Assembly (NCBI GenBank): GCA_903813345.2
Contig: CAIIXF020000004.1
Span: 22,755,985 to 22,819,984 of the forward strand
Length of the DNA stretch: 64,000 nt
Source: Owenia fusiformis
Lineage: Eukaryota > Annelida > Polychaeta > Sabellida > Oweniidae
Direction: 5' to 3'
Shown here: piece by piece, positions 23,849 through 34,554 of the stretch
How the letters are laid out: each line of letters starts with the position of its first letter
How positions within the stretch are numbered: position 1 is the first letter of the stretch
Program-made: the position numbers and the translations under genes
The notes under the pieces: generated by a model
What the model was told of the DNA's origin: nothing
Seen by the model: the letters and a program-made list of their open reading frames with translations, nothing else
Database searches by the model: none

Positions 23849-24654
23849 ATATAACTGAAATTTGCCAAACTGGCTAAAAACTGAATATGTGACGTAAATG
23901 TCGGTCCCGGTGTGAAAGAAATGATGGTCCCCCAGGGATTATGGTCCCCTTTCTTAACGGCCCTTACTGGCCCTGATTGCGTATAAGATAATGAGGGAAA
24001 GAGTTGCATTTAGGTCACCATATAAATCGATGGAGAGTAGGACCATAATTTGATAGGACCTCCTACCCTTTTACACCGGGGCACCTGTACCTCCTTCACG
24101 GAAATGCTAATATATCAACATGTATTACATATTTTGTCTTCAAATCTTCAGAATTGATAGATGATTGAATGGTGTATCACTTGTAGGAAAATCAAAGGGA
24201 TTGGTCTATAAAAAGTATCTGTGTAAAAAGCGTCAATTACTTATTGATCACCCCCCGTATTTTTAAGATTTTTGATGTTGATGCGTTTATGCTGTAAAAT
24301 AAAAAATTATATTTCAGAATGTCATCACGTTTTATCATATTTTGTAGACTAAATGTATAGTCTTATTTTGTTTCATACAAAAATCAAATATGGATTTTGA
24401 ACTAATGAATTTACGAAGAGTCATGAATATAGCATGGGATAAATCTTATTGACTGGTCGGGATTAAATACATATACATGGCTGTATTCCTCGTGACTATA
24501 TGATATTTCCCTCTGGTCGTCCTGGGAAATATCATATTGTCCCTATTGATAACTTTCCTTTCATTGATAATTTTGATATCAGAATAAGAAATTAATAATT
24601 TGATTTTCTGTGAAAAAACGAATGTGAATATTGGAATTTGGGGAAAAATAGATC

Positions 24655-25076
24655 TTAAGGACAAGGTGCATGTTGGGAAATTTTCTGCATTCCTCAATTG
24701 AGTCACATGTTATTTTTCAAACATGAATAACTCCTTCCCAACATTGTCTACATCTTCCAAGTTTGCACAAAGAATGCACTTCTGTGCCTAGAAAAGCCTT
24801 GTGAGAAGGTTTGTTTTGTAAAATGTATAAAAAATGAGAAAATTCAGTGGAAAAAATTTCTGAAAATTTTGTGATTTTTTTCACTGAATTTTCTTGTTTT
24901 TTATACACTTTATCAAAACATTCTTCTCACAAGTCTTTTCTAGGCACATAAGTGCACTCTTTGTGCAAAACTGGAAGATATAGACAATGAAGGGAAGGAG
25001 TGATTCTTGTTTGAAAAATAACATGTGACTCAATTGAGGAATGCAGAAAATTTCCCATCATGCACCCTGACCTTAA
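24655..25076. mobile_element. TTAA-ended palindromic MITE
   Basis: A 422-base near-palindrome beginning TTAAGG and ending CCTTAA, centre near 24868. TTAA at both extremes is the target duplication of piggyBac-type elements. The arms share GGGAAATTTTCTGCATTCCT. No coding capacity; the short ORF near 24717-24908 is part of the arm. Confidence 0.75.
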
Positions 25077-25231
25077 AAACTAGTCAGTTTTGACATTCAA
25101 TGCATGTTCTATGATGTAATTTTAGGAATGTTTCCAAAAACGTGATATTTTGATCTACATATGATTTATAGCCTATCTTTATTCTTCCAAAAATGGGATA
25201 CGATGAAACAGATGTGAAAATTCATTCTTAC

Positions 25232-25542
25232 TGCCAGTCCTTTGGAGTCTTTGTATCCGCAACAACCAGGAGCTGCCATTCTGTCAATTTCGCTAAACTC
25301 TTTATATCCTCTGTGGGAGACGATATGGTCGTTACTATTATCCATTTATCTGTATTCTTAAGAGGACCTATACTAGCCAGATGAGCGTTAATTCCTTTGG
25401 GTACTTCATTGACATAAAATGTTTCTTTGATTTTTAGACTTTGTTCATAAAATATATAGCACAATGTGAGTGCACTGATAAAAAAAAGTAAACCAAGTAA
25501 ACGTCTAAAGCTTTTTGCAAGGCCTGAGTGCGCCGCTAACAT
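25232..25542 (-). CDS. STELLO-like (DUF288) protein, exon 1 (membrane anchor)
   Basis: It starts at the ATG at 25542 and encodes 103 residues plus two bases, ending at the donor GGCA/GTAAGA. Two arginines are followed by one hydrophobic segment (about residues 15-32, LLGLLFFISALTLCYIFY), a type II signal anchor suited to a Golgi protein. Then come KWIIVTTISSPTEDI (about 66-80) and LLVVADTKTPKDW, the family's N-terminal signature. The exon joins exon 2 in phase and brings the rebuilt protein to 542 residues. The first 12 codons lie inside one arm of an inverted duplication whose other arm is at 26208-26334. A donor-like AAG/GTAAGT occurs in the 5' leader near 25592. Confidence 0.85.
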
Positions 25543-26334
25543 GCTAAATAGAAGAGTTAGCTGACGTTTGGGAGTCTGACTTACCTTCTAAAGGTTAGAA
25601 CCCGAATTTTAATGAAACCATATCACCTTTGTTGCGTCGATGATGATGCATAAACATAGCATTTGATAGAAATTAGTGTAAATACTTTTCCGACTTTTTC
25701 ATTTTTCATCAATGTTGACTTCCGGGAAGGCGTTGTAGTTATCACGAAATAACGCATTGACCCTTGAACTTTACTTTGTTGACGTGTCAACCAAGCATGT
25801 CTGGTGTGAAAATTAAAAGAATATTAAGCAATGTTCTACATCCGCCAAGCTAAGTGAAGTAGTCAATATTTAAAATTACCAATTTCAAGTGAAGTACGCA
25901 ACGAACGAAACTGCGTGATTTACACTCCCACTATTGGTCTGAATGAAATGCTACGTAGAAATATGAGCCGTCTGCTGTATTAGTCGATTAATAGAGTAAG
26001 ACCTGTTGGTGATGCTTTATAATTTAGACCAAAACATTGAAGAACAAACGAACCTGTAAATCGTGAAAACAACGAACAAATATTCGGTTTTCACATATGT
26101 TCGGTAATTTTTCGTATTGAAACTTCCGGAACTTACAAGGAAATCATTCATTTTCTCGATCCATGATTTACCTCTTGGATGTTGTGGCAAATGCTCCATG
26201 GTTGACGGAACAAAGGTGATATGGTTTCATTAAGATTCGGGTTCTAACCTTTAGAAGGTAAGTCAGACTCCCAAACGTCAGCTAACTCTTCTATTTAGCA
26301 TGTTAGCGGCGCACTCAGGCCTTGCAAAAAGCTT
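25508..26334. repeat. Inverted duplication of the STELLO-like 5' leader and start codon
   Basis: The arms 25508-25640 and 26208-26334 are nearly perfect reverse complements separated by about 570 bases. Each includes the 5' leader, the ATG and the codons for MLAAHSGLAKSF. The plus-strand copy (ATG at 26300) reads on for about 42 codons into unrelated sequence and meets a consensus donor CCAA/GTGAGT near 26419. Terminal features of a transposon were not seen, so this looks like a gene-end duplication. Confidence 0.8.
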
Positions 26335-26631
26335 TATGCTTGGATACTATTTCCATACCGTTGTCACTATACAAGCAAACTATCAGATCAGATGTCAATA
26401 TCGAAAATTCAAACGTTCCAAGTGAGTTAATTCTACCTCCTTGCTAAAACCAATGCCGATTACATGAGATGATTCACTGCGCATGGATAGGTTAGATCTA
26501 TTGCGACTTTGCAGGTAGGTGGACGTGTTCCACATTCGAGCTGCTCAGCAGGTGAGAATTCACTTTGCGGTTTTATGCCTGGACTTTAGCTACCTTGTCT
26601 AACGGTTCAGTACATTCAATACATTGATATA

Positions 26632-27632
26632 CAGTGCGTATCAAAAAAAACGCAACAGATTGTTATCTTGGAAAAGCACAAAACCAGCGATAACAGCATT
26701 GATTTCATTCAATGCACCATAAAGCCATGTGTCTCCTCTTTACAATGATATATCATTCATTGATATTTGGTCATGGTTGGGTTAGTAATTATTCTATTTG
26801 CAAAGTGGGCCAAAATTAGCTTCGGGCCAAGTTATGAACATCGCAAAAGTCAGTGTACGGAGGCCGATGCAATATTGGACGAAAACATAAAATCAATGCT
26901 GACTGCATCCATTTAATTCAATGTACCAAAAAGCCAAATTACTCCTCTTTGCAATGGAATATAATTCATTCACAGGGGGTCATCTCTGGCCGAATAATCA
27001 TTAATTTTGCAAAGTGGGGCAAAATCCAGCTCGGACCCAAGTTTGAAACATTGCAAAAGTCAGTACAAGGGGCATAGGGGCTATTGGAAGAAGGTGTGAC
27101 AGGTATGGCATAGACAGTAAAGTGTTCATACTCATACTCTTGCAAGAATACATCCTATACCCCCTCCAAATTGCCACAACTTCCTTGCACATAAAGATGC
27201 GCTCATCTGTCCAAATCATGCATTGTTCAGCCCTGAATAATGTATGGGTTAAAGCAAAGAAAAGCAGCCCATGGGCAAAACTTTCTCGAGGTTTTGCAAT
27301 ATCTGGTTGAGGAATTGTGAGCACAGATGCTCCTGAGCTGATAGCTCCAAAAGAAAAAGTCACAACAATTCAAGTCAGGGGAACTTCCATTTGGCACTTA
27401 GCCCTTGCACTGATTTTTTCAATATCTAAAACTTGGCGCAGAGCCGATTTTGACCCACTGTACGTGCAAATGGAAGGATTTCTCACCCAACCATTACCAC
27501 ATGTGAATGAATGACATACCATTGCAAAAAAGAGACATGGCTTTATGATACATTAAATGAAATTGATGTAGTCATCACTAGTTTTGTGATTTTACGAGAT
27601 AACTACTTGTTGCGTTTTTTTGATACGCCCTG
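26632..27632 (-). mobile_element. Tc1-like transposon, inactive
   Basis: A 1001-base element between TA duplications (26630-26631 and 27633-27634). The ends CAGTGCGTATCAAAAAAAAC and CAGGGCGTATCAAAAAAACG are inverted, and the match extends for roughly 190 bases inward. The left inner part is duplicated in tandem (about 26700-26865 and 26885-27070). A transposase fragment remains on the minus strand. Confidence 0.8.
27001..27363 (-). pseudogene. Tc1-like transposase remnant
   Basis: The minus frame has FAHGLLFFALTHTLFRAEQC followed by MIWTDERIFM. WTDE is the first catalytic acidic block of Tc1-type transposases, and the preceding FAxxH-like spacing fits. The sequence after it no longer matches and the terminal domains are missing. 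The element is under 1.1 kb, too short for an intact gene of about 340 codons plus these TIRs. Confidence 0.6.
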
Positions 27633-27816
27633 TATATCTAACTGGATATATTTCGATGAATACATGTAGATAACCCTGACTTGGGGTTCAATTACTTTGT
27701 GAATAGCAGCTTACCCCTTATTGGGAATTTCTTTGTCTCGCAAAACGCGGGAAACTGGGCTTTCATTGTGATAAGCGTTTTGTTTTTATAGACCACGCTT
27801 GAAGTAATTCTTTCGA

Positions 27817-28062
27817 GCTGACTTGGCTCTGCGTGAATATAATTACAAGCTGACTTGGCTCTGCGTGAATATAATTACGAGCTGACTTGGCTCTGCGTGA
27901 ATATAATTACGAGCTGACTTAGCTCTGAGTGAATATAATTACGAGCTGACTTGGCTCTGCGTGAATATAATTACGAGCTGACTTGGCTCTGCGTGAATAT
28001 AATTACGAGCTGACTTAGCTCTGAGTGAATATAATTACGAGCTGACTTAGCTCTGAGTGATT
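27817..28062. repeat. 32-base minisatellite, eight copies
   Basis: The unit GAGCTGACTTGGCTCTGCGT plus GAATATAATTAC repeats eight times with a constant 32-base period. Two unit types alternate (TTGGCTCTGCG and TTAGCTCTGAG) in the order 1-1-1-2-1-1-2-2, hinting at a three-unit higher-order step. Confidence 0.9.
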
Positions 28063-28257
28063 GCTAAAAACTCTCAATACACTATATAGCCTAGGAGCGA
28101 GCAAAGATTTAATTGACATCTCGAGTACCAAAGGTTTGAGGCTTGCAATTAGTAGATATGTGTCTGACATCACCAGAAATGGAACTCTTGTGGAAGATTT
28201 GGGCCAACCACGGGGCCAACCACCAGATGGCGCTCTTCAAAATGCCCCAAAAATTGG

Positions 28258-29190
28258 TTTTAAATGACATCTCGAGTACATCAAGCAAACCAATGCCAAA
28301 TAATTTCCTTTTAGTGTTGAAATGAAAATAAACCACTCTTAAAGTGTGCGCCAAAGTTTAAAACTGCGCAGGCGCACAGCTCTCGCTAAACTATATAAAG
28401 AGATTACCGGGTACACGATTCAGAGGTAAGCCAGAAAGGCGAACGATCTTCGTCTCGTGATGATTTCCCATATAATAGTAACCAGGGAAGTTTCACCATT
28501 GAAACTGAAAATTACTGTTAGATATACTTTGTAGATGTTATTTATGAAGCTATTTAGTGTTTGCATCAATCAAATGGCTCATTTTGAACATATAAAAAGT
28601 ATTTGTGTTTTGTTTCCCAGGGAGTTGTATTGTATGTAGTACACACATAAATAGTGTACATTATACAGTACTTGAATAGCCTGGTTTACATAATATTGAA
28701 GGGCATGCTGATTACATGCACACGAGTACATGAATGAAGGCCTAATATTGATATACGTAGCTTGCATACCTAAATAAAAAATAAACTCTTCTAATCCCCT
28801 AATGTAAACACGGCGGTATACGTAGCCCGATTTATCGGGGACTTTAAGTGCCACTCATGGCCCCAAGTCCATTTCTGAGCAGCTTATAGGGGGCACTAAA
28901 TTGATGTTTAAGTGACATCTCGAGTACATCGAGTAAACCAATGCCAAATGATTCCTTTTTAGTGTTGAAATGAAAATAAACCACTCTTAAGTGCCACTCA
29001 TGGCCCCAAGTCCATTTCTGAGCAGCTTATAGGGGGCGCTAAATTGATGTTTAAGTGACATCTCGAGTACATCGAGTAAACCAATGCCAAATGATTCCTT
29101 TTTAGTGTTGAAATGAAAATAAACCACTTTTAAGTGACACTCATGGGCCCAAGTCCATTTCTGAGCAGCCTATAGGGAGCGCTACTTAGG
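28258..29190. repeat. Interrupted direct repeats, about 137-base unit
   Basis: The block TGACATCTCGAGTACATCRAG...GTGTTGAAATGAAAATAAACCACT occurs at about 28264-28345, 28912-28990 and 29056-29133. It alternates with CATGGCCCCAAGTCCATTTC...CTTATAGGGGGC at about 28855, 28998 and 29142. The candidate promoter lies between the first copy and the later ones. Confidence 0.75.
28355..28430 (+). promoter_or_regulatory. Candidate promoter: NRF1-like site plus TATA box
   Basis: CTGCGCAGGCGCACAG closely matches the NRF1 consensus (GCGCANGCGC). About 20 bases later comes CTATATAAAGAG, a good TATA box. A splice-donor-like CAGAG/GTAAGCC follows about 30 bases after that. The arrangement suggests a transcription start near 28420 with a short first exon. 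No downstream coding exon could be linked to it. Confidence 0.4.
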
Positions 29191-29278
29191 CATTTAAATG
29201 GTAAATGAATGAAATGTGTACCAGAAGCTAGTGAATTATGAATGGGTTGGTAGATTGCTAGTAGATTTAGTGCATGTC

Positions 29279-29473
29279 AACACAATAGCCCGTGCCCCCC
29301 CATAATTCATATGCTTACAGAGCACCTGGAGAAAATGGAAATATCATTAAGGGGTACGATGATGATGGACTTTTTGGAAAGGGGAAAGCAATATTAAAAA
29401 CACTTTGTGATGAGAACATCAATGCGATTGTCGTGCTTACAAATTTTATGGGGGGCACGGGCTATTGTGTTGA
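29279..29473. repeat. Small inverted-repeat element
   Basis: The ends ACACAATAGCCCGTGCCCCC and its reverse complement bracket about 150 bases. The interior stays open on the plus strand (29292-29492) with a coding-like stretch, DDDGLFGKGKAILKTLCDEN. That could be a captured exon fragment, but no family is recognised. No target duplication was established. Confidence 0.5.
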
Positions 29474-29639
29474 TTGTGTTCAGCTTCGATAGAACTGATG
29501 CAGCACCATCCACTGATGTTACTGATGATGCGTGTGTTTGAACTGTTATCTTATCAGTGTACACAACAGTATGGGTGATATCTTCCCCAGGTATTTTAAC
29601 ATATGAGGCTATCGTGGATGTGAGAGGATTTGAGTTAAA

Positions 29640-30350
29640 GGAGGAGGGAAATTAGCGCAACAGATTTTGGACAGTCATATGTTGGATTTTGGCCATTTTC
29701 TGTGGATTTAAACAATTGCATATGTTAGGCCAATGCATTACCTCCAGGAAAATCACTTCTAGAGATGATAAAATAATTTCGACTTTGAGACAGGGTAGAT
29801 GCAAACAACTCACCCACATGTTTTTTCTGAAATGTTTTCTTAATTTTCGACCTCTTTCATTCCTGCTTTTTTTAACTTTTCTTGCATCAATATGTTGCAT
29901 TTTGACACATAGTTAACCACTTTAAAGGAATAAGTGATTCCTTCAGGGGTTTTAAAGATACCCATTATGGGTGACCAAACTTAGCTGAAAGCAATGATTT
30001 TTCCTATGGGAAAATAACATGGGAAATATTGTTTTCCACTTTATCTAAAAGGAATCATTTATTCCTTTTAAGGGATTAACTGTGTGTCAAAATGCAACAT
30101 ATTGATGCAAGAAAAATTAAAAAAGCAAGGATGGAAGGGGTTGAAAATCAGGAAAACATTTCAGAAAAAACATGTGGGTGGGTTGTTTGCATCTACCCTG
30201 TCTCAAAGTCGAAATTATTTTATCATCTCTAGAAGTGATTCTCCTGGATGTAATGCATTCGCCTAGCATATGCACCTGTTTAAACCCCCAGGAAATGGCC
30301 AAAATCAAACATATGACTATCCAAAATCTGTTGCGCTAACTTCCCTCCTC
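29640..30350. mobile_element. Palindromic foldback element, about 0.7 kb
   Basis: The arms start GAGGGAAATTAGCGCAACAG and are mirrored to 30350, with matching blocks TTCTAGAGATGATAAAATAA and CATCAATATGTTGCATTTTG. The centre near 30000 keeps a smaller palindrome around AAAGGAATAAGTGATTCCTT. Mirror ORFs on both strands are non-genic. Confidence 0.8.
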
Positions 30351-31020
30351 GATTCGATACATATTTCATCATAGTCAGTTTATTCCGCCTGACCACAAAG
30401 GATCCGTACCCATTAGTGTACCTATAAGGACTTAGAAATTTTTCGAAAAGGGTAAATTGGAATTCCAGGATTATTCTTATATAATATGAATCTTTAAGAA
30501 GTATATTTTCAACAAATCACAAAAATAATATTCAGAATATGGTAAAAAGTTGTTTTACAGTGATTCTTAACACATGTCATTCTGACTCTTAAAATGAGTA
30601 ATTTTCACATATTTTCACAAAACCTTGAATAAAATCTTGATTTTTGTAGATACACTTAAATTGACTTGTCAGTATAAATTACATTGTGTCTGAGCATAAT
30701 AACCTTCATTAAGCAGATCAACCATGCATAGATACTTTGTAATCCTATTGTTTTGAAAGGCACCCTATTGTGTTCTTGTTTTTAAGAATGGATGACCTTC
30801 TTCAGTCACTGACAGATTGAAGTGCTTCCGCAGGTCAGACCCCCTCTGATTTCACCTTTATTGTTTAGTATTGACATTATTGCATAGTTCAAACATGAAA
30901 TGAGAGAGGGTCCTGGCTGCGGAAGATTTACAATGTGAAAGTATAGCAAAAAATTTAGTTTCAAAAAGGAGGCCATAGTGGATCTGCCAGACACCAAGGC
31001 AACAAACTATTAGACAAGTA
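30351..31020. other. No gene seen
   Basis: AT-rich sequence without a supportable ORF, repeat or RNA gene. Confidence 0.5.
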
Positions 31021-31024
31021 TCAA

Positions 31025-31850
31025 ATGGGTCAATTTATTTTTGATTTATCAGTCATGCATGCCTCTGAAGAGGATACGTTGCAGAGGGACTGAATTGATA
31101 TCCATTTAGTCATTAAAGGGACACTGTTTGTAATAAGGTAGTTCTCATGCTAAAATGTTTTAAACAAAATATCAAATAGGTCAGTCTTCTTTTGATTCAT
31201 CAGTCATGTCTATCTCTTGATATGATATGTTGAAGAGACACTGAATTAATATCCATTTAGCCATTAAAGGGCCACTCCTTGTAAGGTAGTTCTCACCCAA
31301 AGAAACAAATAGGCCAATCTATCTTCGATCGATCATTCATGCATGCCCCTGAAGATGATATATTGCAGAGGGACCAAGTCATTATCCATTCAGCCATTTA
31401 AAGGGATATTGCTTGTAAGATAGTTCTCATCCTAATGAACACTAAACTATTTTTAACAAAGAATCAAAGGGTCAATATACTTTTGATTTATCAGTCATCC
31501 CTGCCCCTGAATGTAATATATTGCTGAGGGACTGAATCAATATCCATTTACCAATTTAACGAGACCCTGCTTGTAAGGTAGTTCTCAACTAATGGGTCAA
31601 TCTATTTTTGATTCTTCATTCAATTGCCTACCCCTGAAGATGATATATTGCTGAGAGACTAAATCAATATCCATGTAGCTGTTCAAAGGGACACTTCTTG
31701 CAAGGTAGTTCTTACCAAAAGAAACAAAAGGGTCAATTTATTTTTGAAGCTTGTCCCAAAAGATGATATATTGCTGAAAGACGGAATCAATATCCATTTA
31801 GCCATTAAAGGGACACTGCTTGTAAGATAGTTCTCATTTTAAGTCAAACT
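31025..31850. repeat. Degenerate satellite, about six units of 120-135 bases
   Basis: Units share TTTTTGATTCATCAGTCATG, CTGAAGATGATATATTGC, AATCAATATCCATTTAGCCA, TTAAAGGGACACTGCTTG and TAAGGTAGTTCTCA. They begin near 31030, 31185, 31315, 31475, 31605 and 31735. Divergence is high and some units lack segments, so the array is old. Confidence 0.8.
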
Positions 31851-32566
31851 AAAATATTTTACTTCATAATAATTATATGTTATACAAGTACAATGGATAG
31901 ATTTAAAGGGATCCAACACCTTACAAAACTTCTTAACGGAGAGGAATAAGGGAAAATGCTTGCCGGATTCTGAATCTGTGTATTTTTTTAATGATTTTTC
32001 ACCGTCTTAGAATTTCAATTTTTTTCCTTTGAAAAAATGAGATTTGCATTGTTTTCCAACTAGACAAATGAGTAAACATGAATAGCTCGAAATCTAACGG
32101 TGAGATTTTGTTTTAAAAAATCATGGATATCAAGGCTAAATATAGCTATACAATAAACATAAAAAGCAATGCGTGGACTCTTCATATTCACACAAAAAAT
32201 TAATTAGTAAATGAGGTTTGATATTTGTGAGAATAAGTTGTACGAGTCGCAATGCTCTACAAACACCAGACTACAGGGTGGATTAGGATCAACGAAACAC
32301 ATAAAAATTAATTTAAAAATATTTCATGATAATTATCTCAAACAAAAGCAGTTAGCGAAGAATACATTTCATTACACTCAATAAATAGTTATCACTTTTG
32401 ACTATATATACATATCTCATGGGAATGTATATCCATCTGCTCAAGATATCATATTTTAGCTTCGAAAATCACAATCGTTGGATAATACATTTGTCTCAGA
32501 ATGATAGGCCACCCTGTAGCAATGTAGCTTTCACTTGAAGTGTACCCTTGAGAATAATGAACTTAC

Positions 32567-32642
32567 TTTCAAATTGGTCTTGCTTTTGTGGTGTATGTGG
32601 CTTTTTAGCAAATCTGCCACGCTCATTTCTTTCCAGAACCAT
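32567..32642 (-). CDS. Candidate first exon (MVLERNERGRFAKK...)
   Basis: From the ATG at 32642 the minus frame encodes MVLERNERGRFAKKPHTPQK and a few more residues. It then reaches an excellent donor GAAA/GTAAGT at 32567. Short basic N-terminal exons of the form (R/D)xxGRFAKK are common at the start of transposon-related and zinc-finger proteins in marine invertebrates. No following exon was found downstream on this strand, so this may be an isolated remnant. Confidence 0.35.
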
Positions 32643-32699
32643 CTTGTTCACATGTAACACTAGGCTATACGCGCATGTATAGACAGATGACATAGATAT

Positions 32700-34335
32700 A
32701 CATATAAATTATATATTGCACCTGTATTTACTTACATGGGAATATTACCTTTGGAAAAATGCAAATGCATGAACATATATTTTCATCTTATATATGACTT
32801 CAAGCTAACATATTATTTCATATTTATATTTTCATAGTTAGTCTAACATAAATAATAGATCCATGAGAACAATATTCTTTGTTTTCTTAAAAATTGATGG
32901 GTTTACTGTGAATTCAATAAATTACAATTTGCAAGGGGTAAGTATACTGTATGACCTTAGTTGAAAGTACTGTTTATATATGCAACTCAATAGCATAAAA
33001 TATGTTGAATGAAGCATATGGTATGGATTAGTCGTGTGACACACAAACTGACCAATACATGAGGGTATTAGCTACTTTTCACAGAAACCAAAGGTGGACA
33101 GTTTTTTTTTTATTTCAACTGGGAGCTTACCTCCACACGACTGATCATGTCACCATGGTGTTGGGTCTCTTTAAATACCTCCACTTGTTTGATAGCAAAA
33201 CAATGGGTTTCAAACTGACGAAAAGACTCTCCTACATGCACCTTTTCAATTTTAAAAAGCAACCATTTGACTTTATACCTTTAGCTTCAATTGAATTATT
33301 CTTTGAGAATGCCAAATAAATATATCATATATTGGAAAGTCACAACTAGATTTCTAATATAGGTTTTGTGTTTTCAATATGTTGCCCTTTGTGTCCTACC
33401 TTTGATAATGATGTGTAATATGTCCTCTAAATTGAATATCCTAGGTTAAACCTATTGCATACCAACTGAGGTGATACTTTTACTGTCATTGATTAAGATT
33501 CATAGATATATTACATTTTAGGGGTTGTTTTATGATGCGTTTTCAATATGTTGCCCTTTGTGTCCTACCTTAATGATATTTTGATATATCGATTGATTGA
33601 ATGGTCGATATACTTAAAATAGTCATGAGTGAAGACTAACATACCCCTAACATGATATTTAGAATGATTTGCATAGTCAAACTTAAATGCACTGAATGAC
33701 CTTAGTTTTAATCCCTTTGACCTAATTTTGTTCATTTTCGTCGATCGATATATCTTTATATCTTCCATTTGTTCAGACATAAATGCCCTTTTAGACTCCA
33801 TTTTTTCGAAACGACCTTCCAAAATACCATGCAACATAGTCTTTAAGATGTTCATTTTCTGACTTAAGAGAGGTAATAGTAATTGTAACCGGACGAAACG
33901 GGGAAGGGAAAGGGACTTTTAAACAGAGCCTAATAAATCAAATACAACATGCAACACGACGAGTGATGTAAAATATAACAATATGTACACGGTTTATTTA
34001 TTTAAAATCAACATAGAGAACAGTATGATCAAAATAGTAATATTGCAGTGAGAGAAAGAACAATGGTATTTATGATGCTTTTAATTTAATCTATTACTCT
34101 AGATATGTAAATGTCTTTATAAAATGTCTTTCAAAATAATACTACAGAAATGTCTATTTAAAATGTCTATGAAAGATAATAAAAGCTATGCGAGACGATA
34201 AGAGGCAATCGGTTGTGGGACTGGCCCTTGAAGTCGTCGTGGACTTGATCACGATGATAGGGGACTTGCATAGAGTGTAGGCTCTCGACTTTCGGAGACT
34301 GGCTGCTCTTGATGGGCTTGGCTGATTGTGTGGTC
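32700..34335. other. No firm gene seen
   Basis: AT-rich. GTTTTCAATATGTTGCCCTTTG, cut here as TTTTCAATATGTTGCCCTTT, occurs twice (about 33372 and 33540), a local direct duplication. A minus-strand frame at 33565-33855 follows an acceptor-like CTTAAGTCAG and has a charged helical look (LKTMLHGILEGRFEKMESKR). It could not be tied to any family or neighbour. Confidence 0.35.
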
Positions 34336-34554
34336 TCAACTCCAGTGGTGACGTAGTTCAACGTCGTTAAACTCAATAACGGCGTTCTTTACTATTAGGA
34401 ATTTTCTTGGGGCCGTTGTTGAGTTTAACCTCTTTACTATTCTTTCCTTTGATGCAAGTTCTGGATCCATCGAAACCATTTTGAATTGCCGCGATAACAT
34501 GCAATTGATACTTGACAATAATATAAAAACACATAACATCAAGCGATTTAACAC
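34336..34554 (-). CDS. Candidate small secreted protein or precursor
   Basis: A 72-codon frame from the ATG at 34554. Residues 1-18 (MLNRLMLCVFILLSSINC) look like a cleavable signal peptide. The rest is basic and polar, with a dibasic KR (about 41-42) and an RK that could be processing sites. The frame closes at ELRHHWS. A donor-like ATA/GTAAAG inside could splice elsewhere. No family recognised, and short ORFs with such leaders also arise by chance. Confidence 0.3.
   Translation of the reverse strand: MLNRLMLCVFILLSSINCMLSRQFKMVSMDPELASKERIVKRLNSTTAPRKFLIVKNAVIEFNDVELRHHWS

Larger units (their letters stand above)
22680..24257 (-). mobile_element. Mariner transposon copy, inactive
   Basis: Terminal inverted repeats open with CGAGGGGTGATCAATAAGTA and extend about 200 bases, flanked by TA on both sides (22678-22679 and 24258-24259). 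A transposase fragment remains at 23100-23324 on the minus strand. An extra inverted repeat (about 23457-23600 and 23715-23848) sits in the middle, apparently a palindromic insertion that broke the gene. Confidence 0.85.
21304..25231 (-). other. Intron 1 of the STELLO-like gene (about 3.9 kb)
   Basis: It runs from the donor CA/GTAAGA at 25232 to the acceptor at 21304. It is filled by three independent DNA elements: a foldback Tc1-type element, a mariner copy and a TTAA-ended palindrome. Short remnants between them hold nothing recognised. Confidence 0.65.
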
